A stretch of 49,166 nt of DNA, from NCBI RefSeq assembly GCF_947495455.1, contig NZ_CANLZC010000033.1, forward strand, positions 1 to 49,166, written 5' to 3'. The translations under genes were made by a program, and so were the position numbers. This document shows, one piece after another, positions 39,714 through 48,113 of this stretch; position 1 is the first letter of the stretch, and every line of letters begins with the position of its first letter. The notes below the pieces were generated by a model. It did no database searches. It was not told the origin of the DNA and saw only the letters and a list, made by a program, of their open reading frames with translations. This DNA comes from an uncultured Shewanella sp. GTDB taxonomy: Bacteria > Pseudomonadota > Gammaproteobacteria > Enterobacterales > Shewanellaceae.

Positions 39714-40016
39714 TTGAAGAAGTCACATAAGAGTTATCCGCAAGTATTTAAAGATGAAGCCGTCTTGATGGTGCTAGAGCAAGGTTACAGTGTTGCAGAT
39801 GCTGCCAAGTCACTTGGCGTGGGGACAAGTCTGCTTTATACCTGGAAAGAAAAATATGAATCCAAGCAACAAGGATTGACTTTAGAAGAGTCTGAGCCTG
39901 ATGAACTCAAACGATTGCGTAAAGAAAACAAAGAATTACGCATGAAGAAAGAACTCCTAAAAATACCCAAGGGGCACACCGAGGCAAGCGCCTTCTTTGC
40001 GAAAGAAATGAAGTAA
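39714..40016 (+). CDS. IS3-family transposase OrfA (helix-turn-helix subunit)
   Basis: This 100-aa basic protein binds the IS ends. Residues about 8-45 form the HTH (YPQVFKDEAVLMVLEQGYS, then AKSLGVGTSLLYTW). A leucine/glutamate-rich helix follows at about 60-80 (DELKRLRKENKELRMK) and mediates multimerisation. The start is TTG at 39714 with AAGAGG upstream; no better ATG exists. OrfB lies in the -1 frame and overlaps its end, consistent with programmed -1 frameshifting to make an OrfAB fusion. The C-terminal IPKGHTEA segment is unusual for the family. Confidence 0.85.
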   Translation: MKKSHKSYPQVFKDEAVLMVLEQGYSVADAAKSLGVGTSLLYTWKEKYESKQQGLTLEESEPDELKRLRKENKELRMKKELLKIPKGHTEASAFFAKEMK

Positions 40017-40896
40017 AATTTCAGTTTGTTAAAAAACACGCTAATCAATTTCCTGTAGCGCTGTTATGCCGTGTGATGAATGTCAGTAAATATGGCTATT
40101 ACAATTGGTATAAACGCCCTGCGAAGGTGATAAATCTTGATACGTTAATGCTTTAGCGCCGTGTTCGGCATTTATTTAAGAAAAGTCGAGGCAGTCTAGG
40201 GAACCGTGAAATGGTGAAGCGATTACGCAAAAAAGGCTATCAAGTTGGTCGTTATTTAGTCCGTAAAATCATGCGACGTACACGACTCAAGGTGACTCAA
40301 CGCCAAGCTTATAAAGTGACAACAAAGCGAAAACACAGCGAAAACACAGCGATAGCGTTGCAGATAACCTGCTAAACATGAACTTTAATCCAATTTCTGC
40401 TAATCAAGTTTGGGCAGGTGACGTGACTTATCTGAAGACGGGTGAAGGCTGGATGTATTTATCTGTAGTGATGGATTTATATTCACGTCGTATAGTGGGG
40501 TGGCACATAGATAAACGCATGACGACAGACTTGATTTCTAAGGCATTAATGAAAGCTTATAACGTTCGGCAACCGCCTAAAGGCTTGGTATTTCACAGTG
40601 ACAGAGGCTCACAATATACCAGTAAGCAATTTGGCAAGCTGTTATCGAGTTATGAGATCCGTGCCAGTATGGGGGATGTGGGCGCATGTTGGAATAATGC
40701 AGTCGTCGAGCGTTTCTTTGGTAGCTTGAAACACGATTGGATTTTAAAAGTTAATCAACCAACAAGAGAGTCTATGAAGAGAAATGTGGCTGACTATATG
40801 AAATACTACAACTTAGAGCGGCTTCATTCTGCTAATGGCGATCTGTCACCTGTAGAATTTGAATATTCTCAACTAAAAGTGTCCAATTTGGGTTGA
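39986..40896 (+). pseudogene. IS3-family transposase OrfB (DDE integrase), broken
   Basis: The -1 frame relative to orfA gives ERNEVKFQFVKKHANQFPV and the typical GYYNW segment of IS3 OrfB. It then meets a TAG at 40154-40156 (between LML and RRVRHLF). A second lesion is an 11-bp tandem duplication (40325-40335 and 40336-40346), which shifts the frame. The remaining frame from 40378 holds the DDE core: GDVTYLK (first Asp), FHSDRGSQY (second Asp), and NNAVVERFFGSLK (Glu). Removing 11 bases restores a smooth join (KRKHSDSVADNLLN). The catalytic core looks sound, but the full-length protein cannot be made without suppression. Confidence 0.88.
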
Positions 40897-40904
40897 CCAG
40901 TACA

Positions 40905-40907
40905 TAG
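40905..40907 (+). repeat. 3-bp target-site duplication TAG, right copy
   Basis: This directly abuts the right inverted repeat of the IS3-family element and pairs with TAG at 39638-39640. Confidence 0.85.
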
Positions 40908-41038
40908 CACCAAATATTAACTTACGTCTCTTTTTTGGAATAAAGACTATATGGTACTTACAATTCCAACGTGTATGAGACAAACTCTTAGGATCTCGCA
41001 TAGGTTACTCTCCTGTCTTTTGGTCGAGACTTGAGCGT

Positions 41039-41092
41039 ACCTATACCGCTGTATAGGTGAAACATATGCGAATCACCCCGGCAGAGCCGGGG
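41039..41092 (-). repeat. Two leader hairpins of the IS200 element
   Basis: Two adjacent perfect stems precede the split IS200 tnpA. One has 8 bp with a 4-base loop (41039-41058, ACCTATAC / GTATAGGT). The other has 7 G+C pairs with an AGA loop (41076-41092, CCCCGGC / GCCGGGG). IS200 leaders are known to contain a transcription-blocking hairpin and end-recognition hairpins. These fit that role better than a host-gene terminator. Confidence 0.6.
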
Positions 41093-41199
41093 GGTTACCG
41101 TTTATTTAATTATATTTATGAATACTTTAATTCTTAAGGTTCAGCTTATGAGACCAGAATAGGTTATAACGGCGAGGATGCTTAATAATAAAATGATAA

Positions 41200-42966
41200 T
41201 TACCAAGAATCAATCTCATTTTTTATTTCTTTCCTGTTTTTTAAGAATTTACTAAGTTTAAATATTAGTGAAGGTAAGAGTAAAAAGAATAACGGTAGTA
41301 AAATTATATTAGAAAGTAAAAGTGAATACTTACTGATGGCCTCTACAGTAATATTAATTAACATAATTACAGGAGCTATAAAAAATGAGACTACTCTTCT
41401 GAATTTAATGAATTTACGGTCTGTATAATAATTTTCACAGTACGGGAATATATTGAGAACTGTTGATGTTAGGTAGAAAGGGATAGTTTTTAAAACTGGG
41501 TGTATTTGTTTTTTTAAGTGTGATAAGGCTTTATGGTATAAATCATCTTGGTTTAATAAATATTTGCAATTATTATGTGGAGCTATAATAATTGATAAAA
41601 AATCTTTGGGGTGCTCCTTGAGTAACCTCCTATAATCTGGTTCAATATTTGACCAAATTGCTAATTTTTCCTGATATTTGATAAAATCAACCAATCCACT
41701 AATTCTTTTTGATTCCAACCCAAATCTTTTATCATAATACTCTTTATCTTTTTGTATCATGTTTTCCATTATTGTCTTTGTGGGTAAGCTTATTTCATTT
41801 ACAAATACTTTGGCTATGCATATTGCTTGCACTTCAGATATAGCAGTTATTGAGCCTACTATAGGCCTAGCAAAACCACAGAAAGTCAGCGTTGGATCTT
41901 TGGCATGAAAGATTAAATTGAAATTATCATACATACTGCTTATTCTAAAGGTTTTTGGTAAAAATTCAAAATATTCTTTGTATCCAGTACATAAAACAAT
42001 CGCATCGCATTCTCCTGAACTACCGTCAGAAAAATGAATGATACTTCCATCACATTTATCGATATTAGATTTTGGATGTATTAAATTTAAATGTACACGG
42101 CTAATCATCTCAGCATTTTTGTTGAAAAACTTAGTTTGATAAGGTGCAGTTGTTTCCCACTCTTTTATACCATGTCCACATTTTCCCTCTTCTTGCGTGA
42201 TACTTGCTGCATAGGCAGCATCATCTGTTGGATCAATTATTGTTCTCAAAACAGAAGAATATTGATCTAACGTTAATATTTGTGGATGATATACAGATTT
42301 AGTGTATTTACTGACAATCCATTGCCCATTTGGTGAAGATAAAAACAATTTATTACTGTAGCTTGAAATTTCAACGGCGATGTCACTAGCAGTTTCACCA
42401 CTGCCATAAATTAAAATATTTTTGTTTATAAATCTGTCAAATCCACTTTTTAAAGTACAACTATGCATTACTTCATTCGTAAAAGAAGAGAAAAGTTTTT
42501 TATCAAGAATGTCTGTATTCGGATGTTGATGTATTCCTGAACATATAATTACAAATTTAGAATGATATAACATATTTTTTTGACATTTTATCATCCATAC
42601 ATTATTTTCTTTTGTAATTGATTCAACGAATGAATTTAGTTTAATGTTTTTACTCAAGTTAAAATTTTTAATGTAACTTTCTAGATAGTTAAGAATTTGA
42701 GTGTGAGTTGGAAATGGTGGAATATCATCTGGCATAGGAAAATCAGACATTTCAGTTACAGGTTTAGATGAGGTAGTTCTGGTTGAGGAAATGACACCTC
42801 CCGTTTCAGTATTACTCTCATCAAAATGCCATACTCCTGCAAAGTAATTATTTTTTTCTAAAACTAAACAGCTTAAACCATGTGCTAGCATGTATTTGCA
42901 GGCAACAATACCAGACCAACCAGCACCAACAATAATAACATCGTAATCAGTTTCTTTATTTTCCAT
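41200..42966 (-). CDS. FMO-like flavin-dependent monooxygenase with a C-terminal membrane segment
   Basis: The 588-aa protein belongs to the class B flavin monooxygenase group (dimethylaniline monooxygenase-like). It shows an FAD-binding GAGWSG near residue 16, a second dinucleotide-binding GSGETA near 190 for NADPH, the CSGIHQHP segment, and a degenerate FMO signature in FTNEVMHSC. DAIVLCTGY lies in the second half. Residues about 525-570 are strongly hydrophobic, suggesting membrane attachment. Such enzymes N-, S- or C-hydroxylate small molecules or perform Baeyer-Villiger reactions; the exact reaction is not readable here. The gene is visibly richer in A+T than the synthase genes and next to IS elements, so it may have been acquired separately. 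It is a candidate tailoring enzyme for the lipopeptide, by position only. Confidence 0.82.
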   Translation of the reverse strand: MENKETDYDVIIVGAGWSGIVACKYMLAHGLSCLVLEKNNYFAGVWHFDESNTETGGVISSTRTTSSKPVTEMSDFPMPDDIPPFPTHTQILNYLESYIKNFNLSKNIKLNSFVESITKENNVWMIKCQKNMLYHSKFVIICSGIHQHPNTDILDKKLFSSFTNEVMHSCTLKSGFDRFINKNILIYGSGETASDIAVEISSYSNKLFLSSPNGQWIVSKYTKSVYHPQILTLDQYSSVLRTIIDPTDDAAYAASITQEEGKCGHGIKEWETTAPYQTKFFNKNAEMISRVHLNLIHPKSNIDKCDGSIIHFSDGSSGECDAIVLCTGYKEYFEFLPKTFRISSMYDNFNLIFHAKDPTLTFCGFARPIVGSITAISEVQAICIAKVFVNEISLPTKTIMENMIQKDKEYYDKRFGLESKRISGLVDFIKYQEKLAIWSNIEPDYRRLLKEHPKDFLSIIIAPHNNCKYLLNQDDLYHKALSHLKKQIHPVLKTIPFYLTSTVLNIFPYCENYYTDRKFIKFRRVVSFFIAPVIMLINITVEAISKYSLLLSNIILLPLFFLLLPSLIFKLSKFLKNRKEIKNEIDSW

Positions 42967-43490
42967 AATTAATCTAGTAGTATAAATTCATGATTATAAA
43001 CTTAGCAGTAAACTCGAAAAATGTCCGAGGCAATTAGTCCCTGTATCAGGAACAGACACCATAGGCTCTTGCCATCTGCAATCATTTCTTTCACGACTCG
43101 GTAGCCTACTACATGAGGCTGTCATGTACTCCAACCTTCCCAGACCGTCATCCAACTTTGCTATTGATTGATGCGCCCATTTAAGCTCACGTCCTGCCAA
43201 AAGATTAAATAATCGCAGACGAAAACAGAGTGTAAAATGATACCCTACAAGCCCATCTTGACAACCTCTAAAATTACAACTAACTTTCATTAACAATCTC
43301 TTTCTTATTTGAAAAATCAGTTTAATAAAAAACGAAAATGTTAGCGAAAACCAACAGGCGACGCATTACAAAAAACAACAATTAAGTTATGTTATTTCAA
43401 TATGTTAGACTAAGTTCAATTGAAATATTTACGTGCAATTCAACAATAATTTCAAAGGCAGTACTGAATATAAAATAACGGATTATCATT
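42967..43490. other. Intergenic region with an unrecognised 100-codon ORF (42994-43296, minus)
   Basis: This 524-base gap separates the divergent FMO and ABC exporter genes and should contain both promoters. A minus-strand ORF of 100 codons has a cysteine-rich, arginine-rich translation that matches no family I know. The opposite strand also lacks convincing coding. It may be a remnant of inserted DNA. A TTGAAA at 43420-43425 with AATAAT at 43445-43450 is a poor promoter candidate for the exporter (19-base spacing). Confidence 0.3.
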
Positions 43491-45182
43491 ATGACAGTGT
43501 TCGCTCTTATCAACCGAGACACTCATTTAAAAAAAAGCGCCTACTCCTATCTAATACTCGCTAGTCTCTCAGGTCTGTGTAATGCGCTTATATTAGCCAT
43601 TATCAATATCACCGCAGATAATGTATCCGCAATTCAATACAACAATCAAATCCTCTATTTTCTTGTCTTTTTTATTTTTGCCGTCGCTACTTACTGTCTT
43701 GCCCAGCAACAACTAATGCTGCGGTTTAGCTCTCATATTGAGCAGATGCTAAACGATATTAGACTTACGATCATCTCCCACATACGGCAGTGTGACTTTC
43801 ACGACATTGAAGAAATTAATAGTGAACGCATCTACATTACACTCAGCAAGGAACTAGAAATCATTTCTCAATCATCTCAACTATTGGTAACTGGAGGGCA
43901 AGTAAGTATATTACTGTTATTTCTTCTTCTGTACGTGCTTTGGTTATCTGTAGCCGCATTTATTGTGTTGCTTGCCTGTTTCTCAATAGGCATATTGCTC
44001 CATTTGCATGACTTAAAAAAAACGAACAATAATATTGAAACTAGCTTCAAATATGAAAATCGAATTATTGCTCGGCTTATGGATATTCTGAAAGGTTTTC
44101 GCGAAATAAAGTTAAATCGCAAACGTGCCAATGCCATCCATTCATTGTACAACAAAGACTCTGCTGCACTCACCGCATCAAGAAAGAAAGTAAAATCATC
44201 TTATATTAATAACTTTGTGATGTCACAAGCCTCTTACTTAAGCATAATTGGAACCATTGTTTTCATCATTCCCATTATATTTACGGTCGACCCAGAGACT
44301 GTTCTCAAATTAACTGTGGCACTGTTATTTATGGCAGGGCCTATTAGCATCATCATTTCGACAGTTCCAATCTATACTGATGCTAATGCAGCGGCAAAAA
44401 ATATCTTTCAATTGGAAGCTGATTTGGCATCGCATCAGAAAGTTAATTCAGATGCTAATATTTTAACAGATTTTAACGAGATAAAGCTAAAAGATGTCAG
44501 TTTTAGCTATAAAAAGTCCCAAGACGAGAAGCTATTCGAGGTAGGTCCATTGGACTTTACCCTGAAAAAAGGCAAAACAGTTATTATTACAGGTAGTAAT
44601 GGCAGTGGAAAAACCACCTTGATCCATCTGTTAACTGGGTTATATCACCCTAAAAAAGGGGCTATCTCTATTGATGGTAGACAAGTCATCGACGCAGAGT
44701 TAGATGCTTTTAGAAATCTGTTCACCTCTGTCTTCTCGGATTTTCATTTGTTCCAACATTTATATGGCATTGATGAATATTCACAAGAAGAAGCCGAAGA
44801 GTGGTTTGAATTTCTTGAAATCTCTGAAAAAGTTTATTTGAATAATAACCGATTTAGTAATGTAGACTTGTCAACCGGACAAAAAAAACGTCTGGCGCTA
44901 TTGAGTTGTATTTTAGAAAACCGCCCTATATTTATTCTCGATGAATGGGCCGCAGATCAAGATCCGGAATTTCGATCTAAATTTTATCATCAAATTTTGC
45001 CACGACTAAAAGCGGCCAATAAAACAATCGTCGCTATTTCTCATGATGACAAATATTTTCATTTAGCTGACACTCAGATAAAAATGGCCGATGGTAAAAT
45101 AATTGAGGTGAACGAATTAGATTCCGCTACCCCCACACCTTCAAACATTTCTCCCGATAATACTGAAAACAAGGACTGTTAG
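43491..45182 (+). CDS. ABC exporter of the cyclic-peptide/siderophore (SyrD/PvdE-like) type
   Basis: The 563-aa fused permease-ATPase would pump a peptide product across the inner membrane. The N-terminal half has about six membrane helices (roughly 20-45, 50-75, 130-150, 152-175, 240-260, 270-295). The nucleotide-binding half has Walker A GSNGSGKTT, the signature LSTGQKKR (serine of LSGGQ kept, one glycine replaced by Thr), Walker B PIFILDEW and the H-loop AISHDD. DEWAADQDP after Walker B is typical of the SyrD/PvdE family associated with NRPS products. The SPFH gene starts 2 bases after its stop, so the two are co-translated. With the assembly line next door, it is the best exporter candidate for the lipopeptide. 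Confidence 0.88.
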   Translation: MTVFALINRDTHLKKSAYSYLILASLSGLCNALILAIINITADNVSAIQYNNQILYFLVFFIFAVATYCLAQQQLMLRFSSHIEQMLNDIRLTIISHIRQCDFHDIEEINSERIYITLSKELEIISQSSQLLVTGGQVSILLLFLLLYVLWLSVAAFIVLLACFSIGILLHLHDLKKTNNNIETSFKYENRIIARLMDILKGFREIKLNRKRANAIHSLYNKDSAALTASRKKVKSSYINNFVMSQASYLSIIGTIVFIIPIIFTVDPETVLKLTVALLFMAGPISIIISTVPIYTDANAAAKNIFQLEADLASHQKVNSDANILTDFNEIKLKDVSFSYKKSQDEKLFEVGPLDFTLKKGKTVIITGSNGSGKTTLIHLLTGLYHPKKGAISIDGRQVIDAELDAFRNLFTSVFSDFHLFQHLYGIDEYSQEEAEEWFEFLEISEKVYLNNNRFSNVDLSTGQKKRLALLSCILENRPIFILDEWAADQDPEFRSKFYHQILPRLKAANKTIVAISHDDKYFHLADTQIKMADGKIIEVNELDSATPTPSNISPDNTENKDC

Positions 45183-45184
45183 GT

Positions 45185-46264
45185 ATGATAGTAGAATTTT
45201 CTGTTTTATATGTCATCAGTGTCATTATATTGGCCATTGTTGTGTTGTTTTCATTTCTATATGGGGTAATTGCTTTTTATCGAAAACGGCGCCCTGAATT
45301 TGTTGACTACTTAAAAAGACTACGTATCAATATCACCTTGTCCTTATTGACCATTGGGCTCTTAGCTTTGATCATTGTACCAGTTGTGCTGCTCCCTATC
45401 CCCTCAGGCCATATGGGAGTGCTTTGGAAAAGGTTTGATGGTGGGGTTCAGTTGGATCAAGTCTTTCCGGAAGGAACGGTTCTTGTTTTACCTTGGGACG
45501 AATTAACGACTTACTCTACTCGCTTTCAGGTTTTTGAAGAGAATGTTGAAGCCGTATCGTCAGAAGGCTTGAAGATGACACTTGATGTGATGGTAAGGTA
45601 CCGCCCAATACGAGCCAAACTACCATATCTGCACAAATTGGTCGGACAGGAATATGCAAGCCGTCTTGTCTTTCCTGAACTCGCCTCCTCATCTCGGCAA
45701 ATAGTGTCTCAGCACCCCGTCGAAGACACTTATTCTTTAAAGCGGGAACAAGTTCAAAATGAAATATTTGCTTCAATCGAAACTGGCGTGCATCTCAATG
45801 CAATGGACTTGCAAAATCTCGTCAAAATGGATGGTGAAGCGGCTACAGATATCATACGTTTTGTAGAGTTGGAAGATGTATTGATTAAAACTGTCACTTT
45901 GCCTGCAAAGACCAATGAGGCGATCACGGCTAAGGTTAATCAACAACATCTCGATCAGGAATATGCATTACGCCTTGAAGTCGCCAAGAAAGAGGCACAA
46001 CGAAAAGAAATAGAAGCAGAGGGGATTGCGGCGTTTCAGGCAAAAGTGATTGACGGAATATCCGAAACCTACTTACGTTGGCGGGGCATTGAAGCAACCC
46101 TTGAACTGGCTCAATCACAGAATGCAAAAATTGTCTTAATAGGCGGTGGTAAAGACAGTTTGCCTCTCATTCTCAATACTGAAGACAGTACTCAAACAAC
46201 GCTTGTGCCATCATCGTCAAATTCTCAGGATATTTTTGGTTTGATCGAAAACTCAGATGACTGA
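45185..46264 (+). CDS. SPFH/Band 7 (prohibitin-like) membrane protein
   Basis: The 359-aa protein has hydrophobic segments at about 7-30 and 50-72, followed by an SPFH domain (IPSGHMGVLWKRFDGG, then the VSSEGLKMTLDVMVRYRP strand pair) at about 72-230. A charged helix follows (LDQEYALRLEVAKKEAQRK, residues 258-276) that should form a coiled coil, then a low-complexity serine-rich tail. Such proteins assemble into large membrane rings that organise microdomains or hold proteases and transporters. Its start lies 2 bases after the exporter stop with AGGA upstream, so it is part of the exporter operon. Inferred role: scaffold or stabiliser of the exporter or of the membrane exposed to the lipopeptide. 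A direct transport function is not indicated. Confidence 0.85.
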   Translation: MIVEFSVLYVISVIILAIVVLFSFLYGVIAFYRKRRPEFVDYLKRLRINITLSLLTIGLLALIIVPVVLLPIPSGHMGVLWKRFDGGVQLDQVFPEGTVLVLPWDELTTYSTRFQVFEENVEAVSSEGLKMTLDVMVRYRPIRAKLPYLHKLVGQEYASRLVFPELASSSRQIVSQHPVEDTYSLKREQVQNEIFASIETGVHLNAMDLQNLVKMDGEAATDIIRFVELEDVLIKTVTLPAKTNEAITAKVNQQHLDQEYALRLEVAKKEAQRKEIEAEGIAAFQAKVIDGISETYLRWRGIEATLELAQSQNAKIVLIGGGKDSLPLILNTEDSTQTTLVPSSSNSQDIFGLIENSDD

Positions 46265-46281
46265 AGTAGACAACAGCATTA

Positions 46282-46535
46282 TGGAACATAGCCAAAAGAT
46301 CATTGGCTCTGGCTGTTTCAATCACGTTGTACAACATGTCACTGGTTTCTGCATCTTTATTATAGATATTAAATAACCAGTTCTTTTGGCCGAACACAAA
46401 CTGCTTAATTGCGCGCTCAGCACGATTATTGTCAATCTAGTTGCATCACCTCTAGAAATAGGACTTGCAGGCACGGACGCTTATTTAAGCTTGACTTGCG
46501 TTCCTTGTATTTCACACTGCTTGCAGTGGTATTTT
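46282..46535 (-). pseudogene. IS66-family transposase (TnpC) remnant
   Basis: Two scraps of an IS66 transposase survive on the minus strand. At 46481-46535 the translation YHCKQCEIQGTQVKLK resembles the zinc-binding region near the N-terminal third. At about 46283-46440 NNRAERAIKQFVFGQKNWLF, then ETSDMLYNVIETARAN, matches the conserved C-terminus. The middle, with the catalytic residues, is missing. The 3' part runs into the end of the SPFH gene. This is old debris from deletion, not an active element. Confidence 0.8.
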
Positions 46536-46569
46536 AATCTAATTTTATCAATAAGTTAAATTAGATTAA
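46534..46569 (-). terminator. AT-rich hairpin after ugd
   Basis: A perfect 12-bp stem (TTAATCTAATTT at 46534-46545 with its complement at 46558-46569) and a 12-base loop lie 2 bases beyond the ugd stop. Position and symmetry suit a transcription end. The stem has almost no G+C and no clean T run, so termination may be weak. Confidence 0.45.
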
Positions 46570-46571
46570 TA

Positions 46572-47738
46572 TTAATCCATACCAAATAAATCGCGAGTAT
46601 AGACTTTTCCGAGCACATCCTGTAATTCCTCGTCCATACGGTTTGAAACAATCACATCCGATATTGCTTTAAAATCGGCTAATGAGTCGATAACCTTTGA
46701 ATGAAAAAACGTCTTTTCCTCCATAATAGGCTCATAAATGACCACCTTAATCCCCTTAGCTTTAATCCGCTTCATAATACCTAATATTGATGAAGCTCTA
46801 AAATTATCGGACCCTGACTTCATAATCAGCCGATAGATACCAACCGTTTCGGGTCCTTTATTGATAATAGATTGAGCAATAAAATCTTTTCGAGTCACAT
46901 TCGCTTCAACAATGGCTCGAATTAAGTTATTAGGCACATCTTCATAATTGGCTAATAATTGCTTACTGTCTTTTGGCAAACAATAGCCGCCAAAGCCAAA
47001 AGAAGGATTATGATAATAATCGCCAATACGCGGATCCAGCCCCACCCCTTGAATAATTTGCTTTGACGATAACTGATGTGTCTCTGCATAAGTATCAAGT
47101 TCATTAAAGTACGCTACTCGCATGGCTAAATAGGTATTTGAAAAAAGCTTAACGGCCTCAGCTTCAGTGGGATCAGTAAATAAAACAGGAATATTCGACT
47201 TACTCGCTCCTTCAACTAATAAAGCAGCAAAAGTCTTGGCTCGCTCTGAGCGTTCACCAACAATGATCCGCGAGGGATATAAATTATCATATACCGCTTT
47301 TCCTTCTCGTAAAAACTCTGGCGAAAATACAATATTATGATGACCTGTTTCTGCAATAAGTCGCTGAGTAAAGCCAACGGGCACTGTTGATTTAATGATA
47401 ATAACAGCAGTAGGATTGATTTTAATGACATCTTCAATCACTGTTTCCACTAAATGCGTATCAAAATAGTTAGTATCAGGATCATAATTTGTCGGTGTCG
47501 CAACAATAATATAATCCGCCTCTTTAAAAGCGATATTTTTGTCATGAGTCGCTCTTAATGCTAAAGAGTGAGTTGCTAAATAGTGTTCAGCTTCAGCATC
47601 CTTAATGGGTGACATTCTGTCATTAACTAAATCAACCTTAAGCTTGTCAATATCATAGGCAATAACTTGATTGTGTTGCGCTAAGATAATCGCATTTGAT
47701 AATCCAACATAGCCTATTCCAGCAATCGCAATTTTCAT
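46572..47738 (-). CDS. ugd: UDP-glucose 6-dehydrogenase
   Basis: This 388-aa enzyme oxidises UDP-glucose to UDP-glucuronate with two NAD+, feeding capsule, LPS or exopolysaccharide synthesis in the cytoplasm. It shows the N-terminal NAD site ([14 protein letters not shown]), [10 protein letters not shown], the KSTVPVGFT strand, FSPEFLREG, and the catalytic cysteine in [11 protein letters not shown] near residue 250. Length is normal for the short bacterial form (about 388 aa). The start MKIAIAG at 47738 is preferred because it matches the family and has GGAAAAAGAG upstream. An in-frame ATG at 47753 would add five residues. A hairpin follows the stop. It is divergent from the next gene and has no obvious link to the lipopeptide. 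Confidence 0.92.
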   Translation of the reverse strand: MKIAIAGIGYVGLSNAIILAQHNQVIAYDIDKLKVDLVNDRMSPIKDAEAEHYLATHSLALRATHDKNIAFKEADYIIVATPTNYDPDTNYFDTHLVETVIEDVIKINPTAVIIIKSTVPVGFTQRLIAETGHHNIVFSPEFLREGKAVYDNLYPSRIIVGERSERAKTFAALLVEGASKSNIPVLFTDPTEAEAVKLFSNTYLAMRVAYFNELDTYAETHQLSSKQIIQGVGLDPRIGDYYHNPSFGFGGYCLPKDSKQLLANYEDVPNNLIRAIVEANVTRKDFIAQSIINKGPETVGIYRLIMKSGSDNFRASSILGIMKRIKAKGIKVVIYEPIMEEKTFFHSKVIDSLADFKAISDVIVSNRMDEELQDVLGKVYTRDLFGMD

Positions 47739-48113
47739 AAACTCTTTTTCCATGCTTAATCTATCAAAAAAATTGAAGACAACTTCCCTTTACCGCTATC
47801 TGCTAGCAGATTAACGAGTGACTGCTGATGTTTTAGCGTTAACTAAAGCACGTTAAAAAGCATTCAAAGATCAGCAAGCCTTTTGGTAATTTAGGTAAAC
47901 AGCAATTAAGTATCTGTTTAAGATGCAGTATTTCCGTATGAATATCAAGCCTTTTGCTGGATCTTTTACTGTGAACATTTTAGGACTTATATTAGACACT
48001 CAGCCTCTTCTTTTGATAAAATCTAAATGAATATTGAGTTGTGAATTATTGAGTTGTGAATAGTTGCTTTTTTTGCGATCATAATCACTTAACTTATCCA
48101 GTGTAAAAAATTG
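47739..48113. other. Divergent intergenic region with a 15-bp tandem repeat
   Basis: About 370 bases separate ugd (minus) from the reductase gene (plus) and should contain both promoters. The only structure I see is a perfect 15-bp tandem duplication (48032-48046 and 48047-48061, unit TATTGAGTTGTGAAT) about 50 bases before the reductase start. No RNA gene or ORF is evident. Confidence 0.5.

Larger units (their letters stand above)
39641..40904 (+). mobile_element. IS3-family insertion sequence (1,264 bp) inside IS200 tnpA
   Basis: The ends are imperfect inverted repeats of about 28 bp. The left begins TGTTCTGGCC and the right, read inward, begins TGTACTGGTC; both run into GGACACTT. The element carries orfA (39714-40016) and an orfB in the -1 frame, as is usual for the family. 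The element length and the 3-bp target duplication also fit. OrfB carries a stop and a frameshift, so this copy is not autonomous. Confidence 0.9.
39303..41001 (-). pseudogene. tnpA: IS200-type transposase TnpA, split by an insertion and with a nonsense codon
   Basis: The N-terminal part reads from ATG 41001 (AGGAG upstream) as MRDPKSLSHTRWNCKYHIVF, then KKRRKLIFGA. The IS3 element follows. The rest resumes at 39637 with RKHLGEVFHELARQKG and contains HVHM (metal-binding HUH) and YYVSTVG (catalytic Tyr region). Removing the insert and one TAG copy restores one continuous frame (LIFGAIRKHLGEV). A TGA at about 39354 then interrupts the C-terminus (KEYI, stop, NQEKND), and the same frame ends with TAG at 39303-39305. 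The usual PDHVHM appears as PAHVHM. The transposase is inactive as it stands, and the nonsense codon shows decay independent of the insertion. Confidence 0.88.
39250..41100 (-). mobile_element. IS200/IS605-family element, interrupted by an IS3-family element
   Basis: The element is recognised from its tnpA (39303-41001, minus) and subterminal hairpins. On the leader side are two perfect hairpins (41039-41058 and 41076-41092); beyond the gene end is the hairpin 39266-39278. IS200-type elements have no inverted-repeat ends and use such hairpins for recognition. The insertion at 39641-40904 splits tnpA, so the original element was about 0.6 kb. Outer boundaries are approximate because the exact cleavage sites cannot be read without relatives. 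Confidence 0.75.

Noticed and set aside
40378..40896. 172-codon frame as a complete transposase
   Set aside because: It is only the C-terminal part of OrfB, opened by the 11-bp duplication.
41076..41092. G+C-rich hairpin as terminator of the FMO gene
   Set aside because: It lies within the IS200 leader, lacks a T run in the right place, and fits the IS200 end structure.
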